Numbered from the stretch's first letter, positions 35,660 through 45,011 are shown. The stretch is 64,000 bases of DNA from Bradyrhizobium oligotrophicum S58 (GCF_000344805.1 NC_020453.1:5489001-5553000); one strand, 5' to 3'. The notes: generated by a model from the sequence alone, not told the origin. A program made the numbers and translations.

Positions 35660-35797
35660 CGGACAGGGTTCCAGTCAGCGCCAACCGGCAGGCGCGCCTC
35701 GCGCCGCTTTTAACCAGCACCGTTCCCGGCGGCAATTCACATTTGCCGCCGTGGTACCCCAGCCGTCCGCGCTGAAAAACTCAGGAAGATTACGTAA

Positions 35798-36067
35798 TTA
35801 GGGGACCTCGAACTCGGCGCTCTTGGCGAGATAGCTGCCGTGCCCGTTCAGCGCCACCAGGAAATAGGTCCCCGGCCTGACATGCTCGGTGAGCTTGATC
35901 CGCAGCGATCCGACCGGGACCGGCGAAGCAATGGTGGTGACGGGGTCGGGGAGTGGCGCCCCGCTCGTCTTGTCGACGAGCACGACCTTGGCCTTGATCA
36001 TGAGGTTGCGATAGGTCGCGCACACGACGCGGTTCTCGACCTCGACGAAGTTGATGATGGAAATCAT
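35798..36067 (-). CDS. Small beta-rich protein, unknown
   Basis: 89 residues, not recognised. No signal peptide. The sequence is mostly beta-strand-like with a central KVVLVDKTSGAPLPDP segment and a C-terminal half of the form GSLRIKLTEHVRPGTYFLVAL, reminiscent of a carboxypeptidase-regulatory or Ig-like domain. ATG at 36067. It lies between the cytochrome c cluster and a large unknown gene, all on the minus strand. Confidence 0.5.
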   Translation of the reverse strand: MISIINFVEVENRVVCATYRNLMIKAKVVLVDKTSGAPLPDPVTTIASPVPVGSLRIKLTEHVRPGTYFLVALNGHGSYLAKSAEFEVP

Positions 36068-36176
36068 GGTCTTGATGAAAAAAGGCTGGACTTGACGAAA
36101 GGAACCTATGCGTGGCCCCGGGCCGGGGTCAACCTAAAATTGCAAAATCGAAATCGATGGAATGATAGCAGATGTA

Positions 36177-37640
36177 TCAGCCGGCGCGCGACGATTTTCG
36201 CTCGCCGCTCAAGGCATTTTCGGCCGCGCGGCTCATCAATTGTGCGTAGTCGTTGCCGAACAGGACGTGGCAGAAGCGGATCGCCGCCGAGACCTGCGAC
36301 TGCCGGTAGGCCCGGGCCCGCGCGTCGCCGGAGCGCAGCGACTGCACCAAGGCTTCGGTCGCTTTCTCGACATATTGCTGCAGGTCGGAATAGGTCCGCA
36401 GCGTCACCTCGTTGATCGCAAGCTCGCTCGCATAATTGCGGCACACCGCGACGAACTCGATCAGCGCCGCCACCTCCTCGACCTCGCCGCCGTCGACGCC
36501 GGCACCGGCCGGAATGTCCTTGTCGGCGCGCTGGCGCAGGATGCGGCGGGCGCGGCCCGGCACACTGTCGATCTCCGATTGCAGCGCATTGGAAATGTCG
36601 GCGCGGATCGCCGTGAGCTGCTTGCCCCAAGTCGATTCCGAGCGCAGGTCGAGCTCGGTGCGCAGGCCACGGACGCCATCATGCAGCGTCTTCAGCGTAT
36701 CGCCGAGATTGGCGAAATGCCCGCGCCGGATGTCGGCGCGCAGCACCGTGGCGAGGCCGGCGAGATCGTTCAGCGCAATCGTCACGGCGACGCCGAACGG
36801 GGTCGCCGCAACCCGGAGCTCGTCGTCGGAGGCGGCAATCTTGGTAGCCAGGCGGATGATCTGCCAGGGCGCGGCGAGCCGCTGCATCACCAGCGACAGC
36901 GCGAACGGCAGCATCAGCGGCGTCTGCAGCGACGGCACGTTGATCGCCTCGGTGACCGAGGCGATCTGCGAATCGCCCAGCGCACGGATGATGCCGGGCA
37001 ATCGCCCATTCAGGCCGTCGAGCGCCTCGCGGTTCTGCAGCACGAGCGCGATCGGCAAAAGATCCTCGATGACGCTGGGGGCGCCGATGCGGGCAAGCAA
37101 GCGCTGGCGGTCGCCAGTCGCGTTCGGGCCGACCAGCTTCATCAGCGCCTCTGCGGCGGCAAGCTGCAGCTTGCGCGCGGCCAACTCGACCTCGCGCGAA
37201 CTCTCGCTGGAGGCCGACATCGCGGCGTCGAACTCGGCGTATCTCTCAGGCGCGCCTTCGCGGCCGAGCCACTGCCATACCGACAGCAGCGAGGCGCGGC
37301 GGATCTGGCCGGGTCGCAGCGGTCCGGTGGAATCGGTGAGGAACGGCTCGAGCGGCCGGAATAGCCGGCGCGGTCCGTCGCCGCTCTGGCGGCGCTCGTC
37401 GCGCGGCTGGGTCCGCACGGTCTCGACGGCGGGCGGAGGCCGGACCGGCTCGGCGGCAGGCGCCGGAGCCGGCGGCGCGGGACGCGCCACCTTGCGCAAC
37501 TCTCCGAGCACCAGCGTGGCCACGGCCACGTCCTGGCCGCGCTCGATGGCGCGCTCGAATTCGCGCATCAGGAGCGACTGCGCGTTCGGCGGCAGCTGCC
37601 CGAGATATTCCCTCAATCGCTCGTGAGCTGTCTGACCCAT
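36177..37640 (-). CDS. Conserved large helical protein, unknown function
   Basis: 487 residues, not recognised. Residues 1-50 are helical (MGQTAHERLREYLGQLPPNA), about 51-95 form a Pro/Ala-rich flexible linker, and the rest is alpha-helical without membrane segments or catalytic motifs I can name. The C-terminal part (YVEKATEALVQSLRSGDARA) suggests a scaffold. It sits directly behind feuPQ on the same strand, 110 bp from feuQ, and could be cotranscribed. Codon use is that of the core genome, so it is an old resident. Confidence 0.7.
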   Translation of the reverse strand: MGQTAHERLREYLGQLPPNAQSLLMREFERAIERGQDVAVATLVLGELRKVARPAPPAPAPAAEPVRPPPAVETVRTQPRDERRQSGDGPRRLFRPLEPFLTDSTGPLRPGQIRRASLLSVWQWLGREGAPERYAEFDAAMSASSESSREVELAARKLQLAAAEALMKLVGPNATGDRQRLLARIGAPSVIEDLLPIALVLQNREALDGLNGRLPGIIRALGDSQIASVTEAINVPSLQTPLMLPFALSLVMQRLAAPWQIIRLATKIAASDDELRVAATPFGVAVTIALNDLAGLATVLRADIRRGHFANLGDTLKTLHDGVRGLRTELDLRSESTWGKQLTAIRADISNALQSEIDSVPGRARRILRQRADKDIPAGAGVDGGEVEEVAALIEFVAVCRNYASELAINEVTLRTYSDLQQYVEKATEALVQSLRSGDARARAYRQSQVSAAIRFCHVLFGNDYAQLMSRAAENALSGERKSSRAG

Positions 37641-37750
37641 GCGCCGGCGTGCAAATTTCCACGGCGAGAGCGCACATCGCGCACCCCTGCCCGGACCATA
37701 GCCCCCGCGGTATTAAGAACACCTTTAGGATGGCGAGATTCGCCGCCCTG

Positions 37751-39130
37751 TCAAACGCCGGGCAGCCTCAGCTCGGCCCGCAGGCCGCCGATCGGCGCAT
37801 CGCTGAGCGCCAGATGGCCGCCATAGAGCGCGGCGAGGTCGTTGACGATCGACAGCCCGAGCCCCGATCCCGGCTTGGATTCGTCGAGGCGCTGGCCGCG
37901 GCGCGAGACCTGGGCGCGTTCAGCGGGCGACAGGCCCCGCCCGTCATCGTCGACCACGATCCGCAGCATCGGCGCCGCCCCCGGCTTGGCCGGCGTTTCG
38001 ACCGTGACCTCCACCGAGACCCGCGACGTGGCCCATTTGCAGGCATTGTCGACCAGATTGCCGGCCATCTCCTCCAGGTCCTGGCGCTCGCCGCGAAACC
38101 TGGCGGCGGGATCGACCGTCGCCTCGACCACGATGCCGCGCTCGCGATGGATCTTTTCCATGGTGCGGCGCAGCGCCTCGATCGCCGGCGCCACCTCGGT
38201 GACGGTCGAGACGATGGTGACGCGCGCGGCGATTCGCGCCCGCTCCAGATGATGGGCGACCTGGTCGCGCATCACGTCGGCCTGCTCCATGACCTTGGCC
38301 GCAAACGGATCGGCCGCGTGGGTGGTCGCCTCGTTGACGATCACCGACAGCGGCGTCTTGATGGCGTGGGCGAGATTGCCGACATGGGTGCGCGCGCGCT
38401 CGACGATCTCGCGATTGGCGTCGATCAGCGCGTTGGTTTCGCGCGCCAGCGGCGCGATCTCGACCGGAAACTCGCCCTCCAGCCGCTCGGCCCGGCCGGA
38501 GCGGATGTCGGCGATCGATTCCGAGATCCGCTTCAACGGCGCGAGGCCGTAATTGACCTGGAAGACGGTCGTGAGCAGCAGCACGATACCAAGCGCGGTG
38601 AAGGTGCCGCCGAGGTAATAGTCGAAGCTGCGGGTCTCGTCGAAGATCTCCGAGGCATCGCCGGCGACGCTGACTAGGAATTTGCCGTCGGCGCCGAGAT
38701 CGACCGGGCGCTCGACCATGCGCAGGTCCTGGTTCTCCGGTCCCTCGACGTAACCGATCCGGATGCCGGCCGCCGTCAGCTCGATCCCCTGCTCCTCGAG
38801 CTTGGGCAGCTTCTTGTCCCACAACGAGCGGGAGGCCCGCACCTCCGGCTTCTCGGTGTCACTGCGGGTGATCTGCCAATACCAGCCGGACAGCGGCAGC
38901 TCGAACAGGGGTTCGCCGAGCGACTGGAATTGGCGGTCCGGCGGGTCGTCGGGGGTCGCGACCTCCGCGATCAGCGTCCGCAGATAGAGGTTGAGCCGCC
39001 GGTCAAAGGCGCGCTCGGTCGCGTTGCGATAGACCGAGGACAGCACGATGCCAGTAATGGCGAGGATGACCACGAGCCACGCGGTCGCGGACAGGAACAA
39101 CCGGGTGGCAAGTGAACTCTGGCGCATCAT
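37751..39130 (-). CDS. feuQ: Sensor histidine kinase, FeuQ-like
   Basis: 459 residues: membrane helices at about 12-33 and 172-194, a periplasmic domain of about 138 residues, HAMP, HisKA with His255 in NLAHAIKTPLSV, and an ATPase domain with NLVDNACKWA, DDDGRGLSP and GSGLGLSIV. The AHAIKTPL H-box and DNACKWA N-box are typical of the PhoQ/FeuQ group. Partner of the regulator gene 57 bp upstream. In rhizobia FeuPQ controls envelope and osmotic functions such as cyclic glucan export; that role here is by homology only. Confidence 0.88.
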   Translation of the reverse strand: MMRQSSLATRLFLSATAWLVVILAITGIVLSSVYRNATERAFDRRLNLYLRTLIAEVATPDDPPDRQFQSLGEPLFELPLSGWYWQITRSDTEKPEVRASRSLWDKKLPKLEEQGIELTAAGIRIGYVEGPENQDLRMVERPVDLGADGKFLVSVAGDASEIFDETRSFDYYLGGTFTALGIVLLLTTVFQVNYGLAPLKRISESIADIRSGRAERLEGEFPVEIAPLARETNALIDANREIVERARTHVGNLAHAIKTPLSVIVNEATTHAADPFAAKVMEQADVMRDQVAHHLERARIAARVTIVSTVTEVAPAIEALRRTMEKIHRERGIVVEATVDPAARFRGERQDLEEMAGNLVDNACKWATSRVSVEVTVETPAKPGAAPMLRIVVDDDGRGLSPAERAQVSRRGQRLDESKPGSGLGLSIVNDLAALYGGHLALSDAPIGGLRAELRLPGV

Positions 39131-39187
39131 CGCAAATTAGCGAAACGACCGGCGCCCGGCCACCTCGAATGGCGGACGCCGCTCGGA

Positions 39188-39862
39188 TCAGGCGCTGGCG
39201 GCCGGCGGCGGCGTCAGCAGGTAGCCGAGGCCGCGGACGGTCTGGATCACGTCGCAATCGAGCTTCTTGCGGATACGGCCGACGAAGACCTCGATGGTAT
39301 TCGAGTCGCGGTCGAAGTCCTGGTCGTAGAGATGCTCGACCAGCTCGCTGCGCGAGACCACGCGGCCGGAATGGTGCATCAGATAGGACAGCAGGCGGTA
39401 TTCGTGTGAGGTCATCTTGACGGGGTTGCCCGACACGCTGACCTTGCCGGTGCGGGTGTCCAACGTCACCGGCCCGCAGGTCAGCTCGCTCTGGGCATGC
39501 CCGGCGGAGCGGCGCAGCAGCGCGCGGATGCGCGCCAGCACTTCCTCCAGATGGAACGGCTTGGCGACATAATCGTCGGCGCCGGCATCGAAGCCCTGGA
39601 CCTTGTCGCTCCAGCGATCCCTGGCGGTCAGGATCAGCACCGGCATCGCCCGGCCATTGCGCCGCCACGCTTCCAGCACCGAGATGCCGTCCATCTTGGG
39701 CAGGCCGATATCGAGCACGACGGCGTCGTAGGGCTCGCTGTCGCCGAGATAGTGCCCCTCCTCGCCGTCGAAGGCACGGTCGACCACGTAGCCGGCGTCA
39801 CTCAACGCCGTGGTGAGCTGACGATTGAGATCCGGGTCGTCCTCGACAACGAGCAGACGCAC
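39188..39862 (-). CDS. feuP: Response regulator, FeuP-like
   Basis: 224 residues, starting at GTG 39862. Receiver domain with Asp51 in VVLDIGLPKMDG and Lys101 in VAKPFHLEEVL, followed by an OmpR-type winged helix (TSHEYRLLSYLMHHSGRVVS ... TVRGLGYLL). The EGHYLGDSEPYDAVVLDIGL pattern matches the PhoP/FeuP subgroup. First gene of a feuP-feuQ unit. Confidence 0.9.
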   Translation of the reverse strand: MRLLVVEDDPDLNRQLTTALSDAGYVVDRAFDGEEGHYLGDSEPYDAVVLDIGLPKMDGISVLEAWRRNGRAMPVLILTARDRWSDKVQGFDAGADDYVAKPFHLEEVLARIRALLRRSAGHAQSELTCGPVTLDTRTGKVSVSGNPVKMTSHEYRLLSYLMHHSGRVVSRSELVEHLYDQDFDRDSNTIEVFVGRIRKKLDCDVIQTVRGLGYLLTPPPAASA

Positions 39863-40034
39863 GCTTGCCTCCAGAGCTGAACTGCACGATTTCCGCCCTC
39901 AAGATGAACCGGAAGGCCGTGAACCCCGCATGAACGGAACCCGACCCACGACGTTACTTTTTGGTCATCTCGACGTGGCTGGCCGGCAAGGGCCGACAGA
40001 ATTGGGGCGGATATAAGCTCTGGACTGCGGCAAT

Positions 40035-40060
40035 GAAAAGCCCGGCCGTGCGGCCGGGCT
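40035..40060 (-). terminator. Terminator downstream of the 50-residue membrane protein gene
   Basis: Stem AGCCCGGCCG (40039-40048) with CGGCCGGGCT (40051-40060); on the minus strand it is followed by TTTC. It lies 93 bp past the stop at 40153 and about 175 bp before feuP, so it isolates the small gene. Confidence 0.65.
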
Positions 40061-40152
40061 GAAGCTTCTGAGACGGTGGGCGCCGCTCGCCGGTAAGGGT
40101 TATCCCTGCCCGGCTCAGGCCGAGCTGAACGATCCCGGCTCCGTGCAGGCCC

Positions 40153-40305
40153 TCAGGTGTGGAAGAACACGAACCAGACGAGGCCGAGCACCAGCAGCGC
40201 CAGCCCGGTGGAGATGGCGAGCATCGCCAGGACCGACGGTCCCGGTTCACCCTGCCGCGCTTCGGTGGGGGTTTCGACGATCCGCTGATGTCGTCTGATT
40301 GCCAT
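40153..40305 (-). CDS. 50-residue single-span membrane protein
   Basis: A short gene with start ATG at 40305 and a GAGGA ribosome site 5 bp upstream. The product begins MAIRRHQRIVETPTEARQGE, a basic hydrophilic N-terminus, followed by one strong membrane helix (VLAMLAISTGLALLVLGLVW) and ends FVFFHT. It has its own terminator and a GGAAC-N16-CGTT promoter candidate about 70 bp upstream, so it is probably a general-stress small membrane protein. The topology (N-in, C-terminus in the periplasm) is inferred from the positive N-terminus. No family name known to me. Confidence 0.75.
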   Translation of the reverse strand: MAIRRHQRIVETPTEARQGEPGPSVLAMLAISTGLALLVLGLVWFVFFHT

Positions 40306-40373
40306 GGCGTCCTCAGCTCGCTGGTATTCAAATCGAACGCGGTAGCGCGTTCTCTCATTCCGCTCCCCTTGGC

Positions 40374-40398
40374 AACGTCGGGCGCCAGATGAGGTTCC
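40374..40398 (-). promoter_or_regulatory. Candidate EcfG (general stress sigma factor) promoter
   Basis: On the minus strand: GGAAC (40398-40394), 16 nt, CGTT (40377-40374). This matches the GGAAC-N16/17-CGTT consensus of the alphaproteobacterial PhyR-EcfG stress response. It points at the 50-residue gene, giving a leader of roughly 60 nt. I found no second match in the other intergenic regions. Confidence 0.6.
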
Positions 40399-40553
40399 GG
40401 CCGCGCTGATGGCTGCGACCGGTTAACGCCGATGCGAGAATCTGCAGGCCGCCTTGTTGAATCCGCAGCGTCGGATGTTATCCTCGCGGACGCCGCGACA
40501 ACTACGTCCGCAGCAGCCCGGTCCGCAAGCAAGCCTGCAGTTTGGAGTAAGTC

Positions 40554-41543
40554 ATGGCCCCGCGCGCCAATTGGAAGGGTTTTCTGCGCCTCTCGCTCGT
40601 GACCTGTCCGGTCGCACTCTACCCGGCGACATCGGAGTCCGAGAAGGTCTCGTTCAACCAGATCAACCGCAAGACCGGGCACCGCATCAAATACAGCCGG
40701 GTCGACGCCGAGACCGGCGAGGAAGTGGCCAATGACGACATCGTCAAGGGCTACAAGGTCGACACCGACACCTACATCGAGGTGACGAAGGACGAACTCG
40801 ACGACATCGCGCTGGAGTCGACGCATACGATCGAGATCGACGAGTTCGTGCCGCACACCGACATCGACAGCCGCTATTTGATCCGTCCCTATTACCTCGT
40901 GCCCGACGGCAAGGTCGGCCACGACGCCTTCGCCGTGATCCGCGAGACCATCCGCAGCATGGACAAGGTCGCCATCGGCCGCGTGGTGCTGACCAACCGC
41001 GAGCACATCATCGCGCTCGAGCCGCTCGGCAAGGGCCTGATGGGAACGCTGCTGCGCTATCCCTACGAGGTGCGCAACGAGCAGGAGTATTTCGACGACA
41101 TCCAGGACGTGAAGATCACGAAGGACATGCTGGATCTCGCCAAGCACATCGTCGAGAAGAAATCGGCCGACTTCGAGCCGGAGAATTTCGAGGATCACTA
41201 CGAGGCCGCGCTGATCGATCTCATCAACAAGAAGCGTAGCGGCGTGACCATCGCCGCCAAGGCGGCGCCGAAATCGAGCGGCAACGTGATCAACCTGATG
41301 GACGCCCTGAAGCGAAGCCTCGCCAGCGAAGGCGACAAGGCGCCCGCCGCGGCCGCCCCTGCTCCGAAGGCCAAGGCAAAGAAGCCGAAGAAGCGCGTCG
41401 AAGGGCAGCGCGAGATGCTGCTGCCGATCAGCGGCAAGAAGGCCAGGGAGCCGCAGGCAAAGGACGAGCCGAAGAAGGTCGAGGAGCCGAAGAAGTCCGA
41501 GAAGACCGCCCGGACGACCGCGCGCTCGCGCAAGGCCAGTTGA
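40554..41543 (+). CDS. ku: Ku homologue for non-homologous end joining
   Basis: 329 residues. Starts MAPRANWKGFLRLSLVTCPV, the usual bacterial Ku opening, with the Ku core (HRIKYSRVDAETGEEV ... YLIRPYYLVPDGK ... NREHIIALEPLGKGLMGTLL) to about residue 255. The C-terminal 75 residues are Lys/Ala/Pro-rich, the extension that in other Ku proteins aids DNA binding and ligase recruitment. It binds broken DNA ends as a dimer. GGAG is 6-9 bp before the ATG. No ligD or polymerase gene lies next to it, so the ligase is encoded elsewhere. Confidence 0.95.
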   Translation: MAPRANWKGFLRLSLVTCPVALYPATSESEKVSFNQINRKTGHRIKYSRVDAETGEEVANDDIVKGYKVDTDTYIEVTKDELDDIALESTHTIEIDEFVPHTDIDSRYLIRPYYLVPDGKVGHDAFAVIRETIRSMDKVAIGRVVLTNREHIIALEPLGKGLMGTLLRYPYEVRNEQEYFDDIQDVKITKDMLDLAKHIVEKKSADFEPENFEDHYEAALIDLINKKRSGVTIAAKAAPKSSGNVINLMDALKRSLASEGDKAPAAAAPAPKAKAKKPKKRVEGQREMLLPISGKKAREPQAKDEPKKVEEPKKSEKTARTTARSRKAS

Positions 41544-42043
41544 CGCATCGATCCCGCGACGCCTCCTCGAAGATCCGGGACCTCCGCAGGTGAGCTGCCT
41601 TGCGCGGCTTCACCTGCGTTCCAACTGCACTGTCGGCATCGATGGCGAGCGGCACCGTTAGCGATAAACTCTCATCAGCGTTCAGGCGCAGACGACGACA
41701 CACCGCATCCAACGTCGTGTCCCGATTCGTGGCGCGACATCTGTCTGGCTCAGGTGAGTTGATCCGACAACGCAGCGCCGGCGATCAGGCGCGGATTTGT
41801 GATCACCGAGACATCGCTTCACTGCTTGCGCGATGAGCACGTCGCGCCTAGCTCTGCGGCGCGGGTCATGATCCGGCGCGACTTCTTCCTGATGAAGACT
41901 TCCTGACGGAAGAGAGGAGTGCCCGGTCGGTGATGGTAGGACCGACAGTGGCGGAGTCGTCCTGGCTGCACGACGCGGCGTATCAGGGGGATGTGGATGT
42001 TTCAGCACGATGCGGACCGACGCCAGGCGCAGCGCGCCTAGCG
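41544..42043. other. Intergenic region ku to LysR gene
   Basis: 500 bp. An imperfect stem GCAGGTGAGC/GCTTCACCTGC at 41586-41617 may end ku transcription, though without a T-run. The remainder (41650-42040) has no convincing gene; codon pattern and starts are poor in all frames. Confidence 0.45.
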
Positions 42044-43045
42044 ATGGCACGGGTTCAGCTGTCAGAGCTCTCAGCATTCGCGGCGGTTGCGGATTCCTTG
42101 AGCTTCACCAAGGCTGCCGCTCATATCGGTTGCTCCTTGCCCACCATCAGCCAGACGATCAAGAGCCTCGAAGAGCAATTGGACGTCAGGTTGTTCAATC
42201 GCACCACGCGCAGCGTGGCGCTCACCGAGGCCGGCGAACGGTTGCTGGCGGAGATTCAGCCGATTCTCGAGCGCGTCGATCAGGCCATCGAGAGCATCAA
42301 CGCTTTTCGCGACAAGCCCGTCGGGACGTTGCGATTGACCGTGTCCCGTGTGTTCGCGATGAGAGGGCTTGGGCCCTTGATCAGGTCGTTCCTCGCCTAC
42401 TACCCCGACATCCAGCTCGAACTGGCGATCGACGACACCAACAGCGACATCGTGCGCAATCGCTTCGATGCCGGCATCCGGTCCGGGCACAGGGTCGAGC
42501 GCGACATGAAGGTCATCCGCGTCTTCGACGACTGCTGTTTCATCGCGGTTGCCTCTCCCGCGTACCTCGCAGCGCATCCGGCTCCCTCGGTGCCGGATGA
42601 TCTCCAAATCCATAATTGCATCCGGCACCGCTTTCCCGCCGACGATACGCTGCAGCAATGGGTGTTCGACAACGGTGGCCAGCATGCGGAAATTGCCGTG
42701 GACGGCTCGCTGATCGTCAACGATTTCGATCTTGCGCTGAATGCCGCGCTCAACGGCGTCGGTGTTGCTTACCTGGTCGAGCCCATGGTCGAGTCTCATC
42801 TGGCCGAAGGACGGCTGGTGCGGCTGCTGCCCGATTGGAACTACGCCACGCCCGGCCTGTATCTCTACCATCCGAGCCGCCGGCAGCCACCCATGCCGCT
42901 GCAGGTGTTTCTCGATTTCGTCAAGCGGTGGCGCAGCGGCGCCACGCTGGACGCGATCATGACCGCCGTCGAGTACGATGGAAACGGGCTGGTTGCGGCG
43001 ACGTCACATCGATCGTCCCTGCAGATCGACTCAGGCCGCCGCTGA
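42044..43045 (+). CDS. LysR-family transcriptional regulator
   Basis: 333 residues from ATG 42044: an N-terminal winged HTH (LSFTKAAAHIGCSLPTISQT, about 18-37) and a substrate-binding domain from about 90 (GTLRLTVSRVFAMRGLGPLI). The C-terminus has a 25-residue tail beyond the usual length. The effector pocket cannot be read. The upstream in-frame extension to 41930 is not LysR-like. No divergent partner gene is adjacent, so the target is not obvious; the porin 400 bp downstream is one possibility. Confidence 0.9.
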   Translation: MARVQLSELSAFAAVADSLSFTKAAAHIGCSLPTISQTIKSLEEQLDVRLFNRTTRSVALTEAGERLLAEIQPILERVDQAIESINAFRDKPVGTLRLTVSRVFAMRGLGPLIRSFLAYYPDIQLELAIDDTNSDIVRNRFDAGIRSGHRVERDMKVIRVFDDCCFIAVASPAYLAAHPAPSVPDDLQIHNCIRHRFPADDTLQQWVFDNGGQHAEIAVDGSLIVNDFDLALNAALNGVGVAYLVEPMVESHLAEGRLVRLLPDWNYATPGLYLYHPSRRQPPMPLQVFLDFVKRWRSGATLDAIMTAVEYDGNGLVAATSHRSSLQIDSGRR

Positions 43046-43444
43046 CATCGTTCAGAACCGGACATTCGTTGCACACCGTCAACGACGGTGTGCACGCACG
43101 ACCGCGTGCACGGTGATTGTTAGTGACGCTGCGATTGTTCGGGAATCCCACCTACCCTATTCACGATTATCACCATTAACAAACTGACACCCCGACGCCA
43201 AAACCGTCGCGTGACCGCGTCGAAGCTGGTGCGAGCGGTCAGCGTGTCAACGACGACCGAGTCAATCACGAGCAAACCAGAGCACGTCAGCAAACTGAAA
43301 TTGGCTCATGCACGCCTGTTCAATCGTTCCGTTAGTCGAGCCGATCGGCGGAGCAGGAACCGCGGGTGCGAGAGCAGCAATCTGGCGAAGCCAGAGGCGA
43401 CACGCGGGGGCCGTGTGCATCGCCGATCAACCGGAGAAACGGAA
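43046..43444. other. Region between LysR gene and porin
   Basis: 399 bp. A perfect 11-bp stem TGCACACCGTC/GACGGTGTGCA (43070-43080 and 43084-43094, loop AAC) follows the LysR stop by 24 bp and may act in termination although no T-run follows. The porin leader after that is long, mildly AT-rich around 43140-43185, and has no recognisable RNA element. Confidence 0.45.
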
Positions 43445-44941
43445 ATGAAGACGTTGAGGGGCCTGCTTCTCGGAACGGGAGCAGTGATATTGTCCGCCGC
43501 GGCGGCTCAGGCCGCGGATCTTCCGCTCAAAGCCAAGGCCGTCGAGTATGTGAAGGTGTGCTCGCTCTATGGTACGGGCTTCTACTACATTCCCGGCACC
43601 GACACCTGCATCAAGCTTGGTGGCTATCTGCGCGCCGAAACCGCGCTGTGGACCAACAGCAACTATGGTGGCGCCTATTCGGGTCAGGCCGGCGCCGACA
43701 ACCGCCTGAGCAACCGCTATCAGATGCGCTCGCGCGAAGATCTCAACATCGATACGCGGACGGCGACCGAGTATGGCGTGGTCCGCACCTATTTCGACGC
43801 GGTCCTGACCTGGACCTCGGGCTCCAATGCAGGAGCCGGCGCTGGTGCAACGTCCTACACGGGCGACGGCATTTCCGGCGGCTCGCTCGGCGTCTACTAC
43901 GCCTTCATCCAGTTCGCCGGCTTCACGATGGGCAAGGCGGTCTCCACGTTCGACGCGCCCTGGACCAACTATCCCGGCAACAATTTCGACGGCCTCGTCG
44001 GCGGCAGCGGCTCCAACAACGGCGTCAACCAGTTCACCTACACCGCCGATTTCGGCCAGGGCATCACGGCCGCGGTCTCGCTGGAGGACCAGACGCAGTT
44101 CTTCACCACCAACATCTGGAACACGTCCGGGATCACCGCCGCCGGCGTGCTGGGCGGCGCCTACGGCACGAGCAGCTTCGGCGGCACCGTGTCCCCCGAT
44201 ATCATCGGCATGGTCCGCGTCGACCAGGCGTGGGGCATCTTCCAGGCCTCGTTCGCCGCGCACGACAATCACACCGCCTATTATGGTGCGAGCGAGACCT
44301 CCGGTCATCCGTCCGACAAATGGGGCTGGGCCGCGCAGCTGGCGCTGTCGATCAAGAACATCCCGACCGGTCCGGGCGACGTCGTCAACCTGCAGGCGGT
44401 CTATACCGACGGTGCCAGCCGCTACAACTTCCAGAGCCTGGCGAACACATCCTACACGATGTACGGCAGCAGTGGCGTGACCGGCGCCTATCAGAGCGTC
44501 GGCTTTGCCGGCGTCGCCGACGCGGTGTTCAGCAACGGCAGCGGCTTGTCGACCGTACAGACCTGGGGCATGCGCGGCGCCTTCACCCACAACTGGGACC
44601 CGCGCTGGAACACTGCGGTGTACGGCGCCTATGCCCAGGTGCGCTATGGCCAGACGGGATCGAGCCTGATCTGTGCCGGCATCGCCGCGACCGCGATGCT
44701 GACGGCGGGCTCGACGTGCAACCCCGACTTCAATCTCGGACAGATCGGCCTCATCACCCGATGGACGCCGGTCAAGGGCCTGACCTTCTCGGCCGATGTG
44801 ACCTACAGCCACCTCGACCAGAAATACTCGGGCACGGCGATTGCTCCGGCCATCGCCAGCACGGCCAAGCCCGCCGCGATCTATGAGCTCAAGGACCAGG
44901 ACACGGTGAGCATGCTGCTGCGTGCTCAGCGCAACTGGTAG
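43445..44941 (+). CDS. Alphaproteobacterial porin
   Basis: 498 residues with a signal peptide (MKTLRGLLLGTGAVILSAAA, cleavage after AQA) and the Omp2/RopA-type opening ADLPLKAKAVEYVKVCSLYG ... GTDTCIKLGGYLRAE, with the paired cysteines of this porin family. It forms a trimeric general diffusion channel. The last residues are aromatic (AQRNW), as needed for barrel assembly. GGAGAAACGGAA precedes the ATG at 43445; the frame opens 78 codons earlier but only noise is there. Ends at a strong terminator. Confidence 0.95.
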   Translation: MKTLRGLLLGTGAVILSAAAAQAADLPLKAKAVEYVKVCSLYGTGFYYIPGTDTCIKLGGYLRAETALWTNSNYGGAYSGQAGADNRLSNRYQMRSREDLNIDTRTATEYGVVRTYFDAVLTWTSGSNAGAGAGATSYTGDGISGGSLGVYYAFIQFAGFTMGKAVSTFDAPWTNYPGNNFDGLVGGSGSNNGVNQFTYTADFGQGITAAVSLEDQTQFFTTNIWNTSGITAAGVLGGAYGTSSFGGTVSPDIIGMVRVDQAWGIFQASFAAHDNHTAYYGASETSGHPSDKWGWAAQLALSIKNIPTGPGDVVNLQAVYTDGASRYNFQSLANTSYTMYGSSGVTGAYQSVGFAGVADAVFSNGSGLSTVQTWGMRGAFTHNWDPRWNTAVYGAYAQVRYGQTGSSLICAGIAATAMLTAGSTCNPDFNLGQIGLITRWTPVKGLTFSADVTYSHLDQKYSGTAIAPAIASTAKPAAIYELKDQDTVSMLLRAQRNW

Positions 44942-44974
44942 GAAAGGAGACTGTTGAACCTCCAAGTGCTCCAC

Positions 44975-45011
44975 GAGCTTCCGGCGATGCCCCGCCGGAA
45001 GCTCTTTTTTT
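44975..45011 (+). terminator. Rho-independent terminator of the porin gene
   Basis: Perfect 12-bp stem GAGCTTCCGGCG (44975-44986) with CGCCGGAAGCTC (44993-45004), 6-nt loop, then seven T (45005-45011). The clearest intrinsic terminator in the window. Confidence 0.95.

Noticed and set aside
34668..35735. Minus-strand frame overlapping ccmI in another phase
   Set aside because: Arg/Ala/Gly-rich noise in the gene's alternate frame; ccmI itself has full family support.
39936..39957. GGAAC...CGTT pair near 39936 as a second EcfG promoter
   Set aside because: The spacing is only 11 nt, well short of the 16-17 required.
40039..40060. Hairpin considered as plus-strand terminator
   Set aside because: On the plus strand it is followed by GAAGCTTCTG with no T-run and no gene ends upstream; on the minus strand it is followed by T residues downstream of the 50-residue gene.
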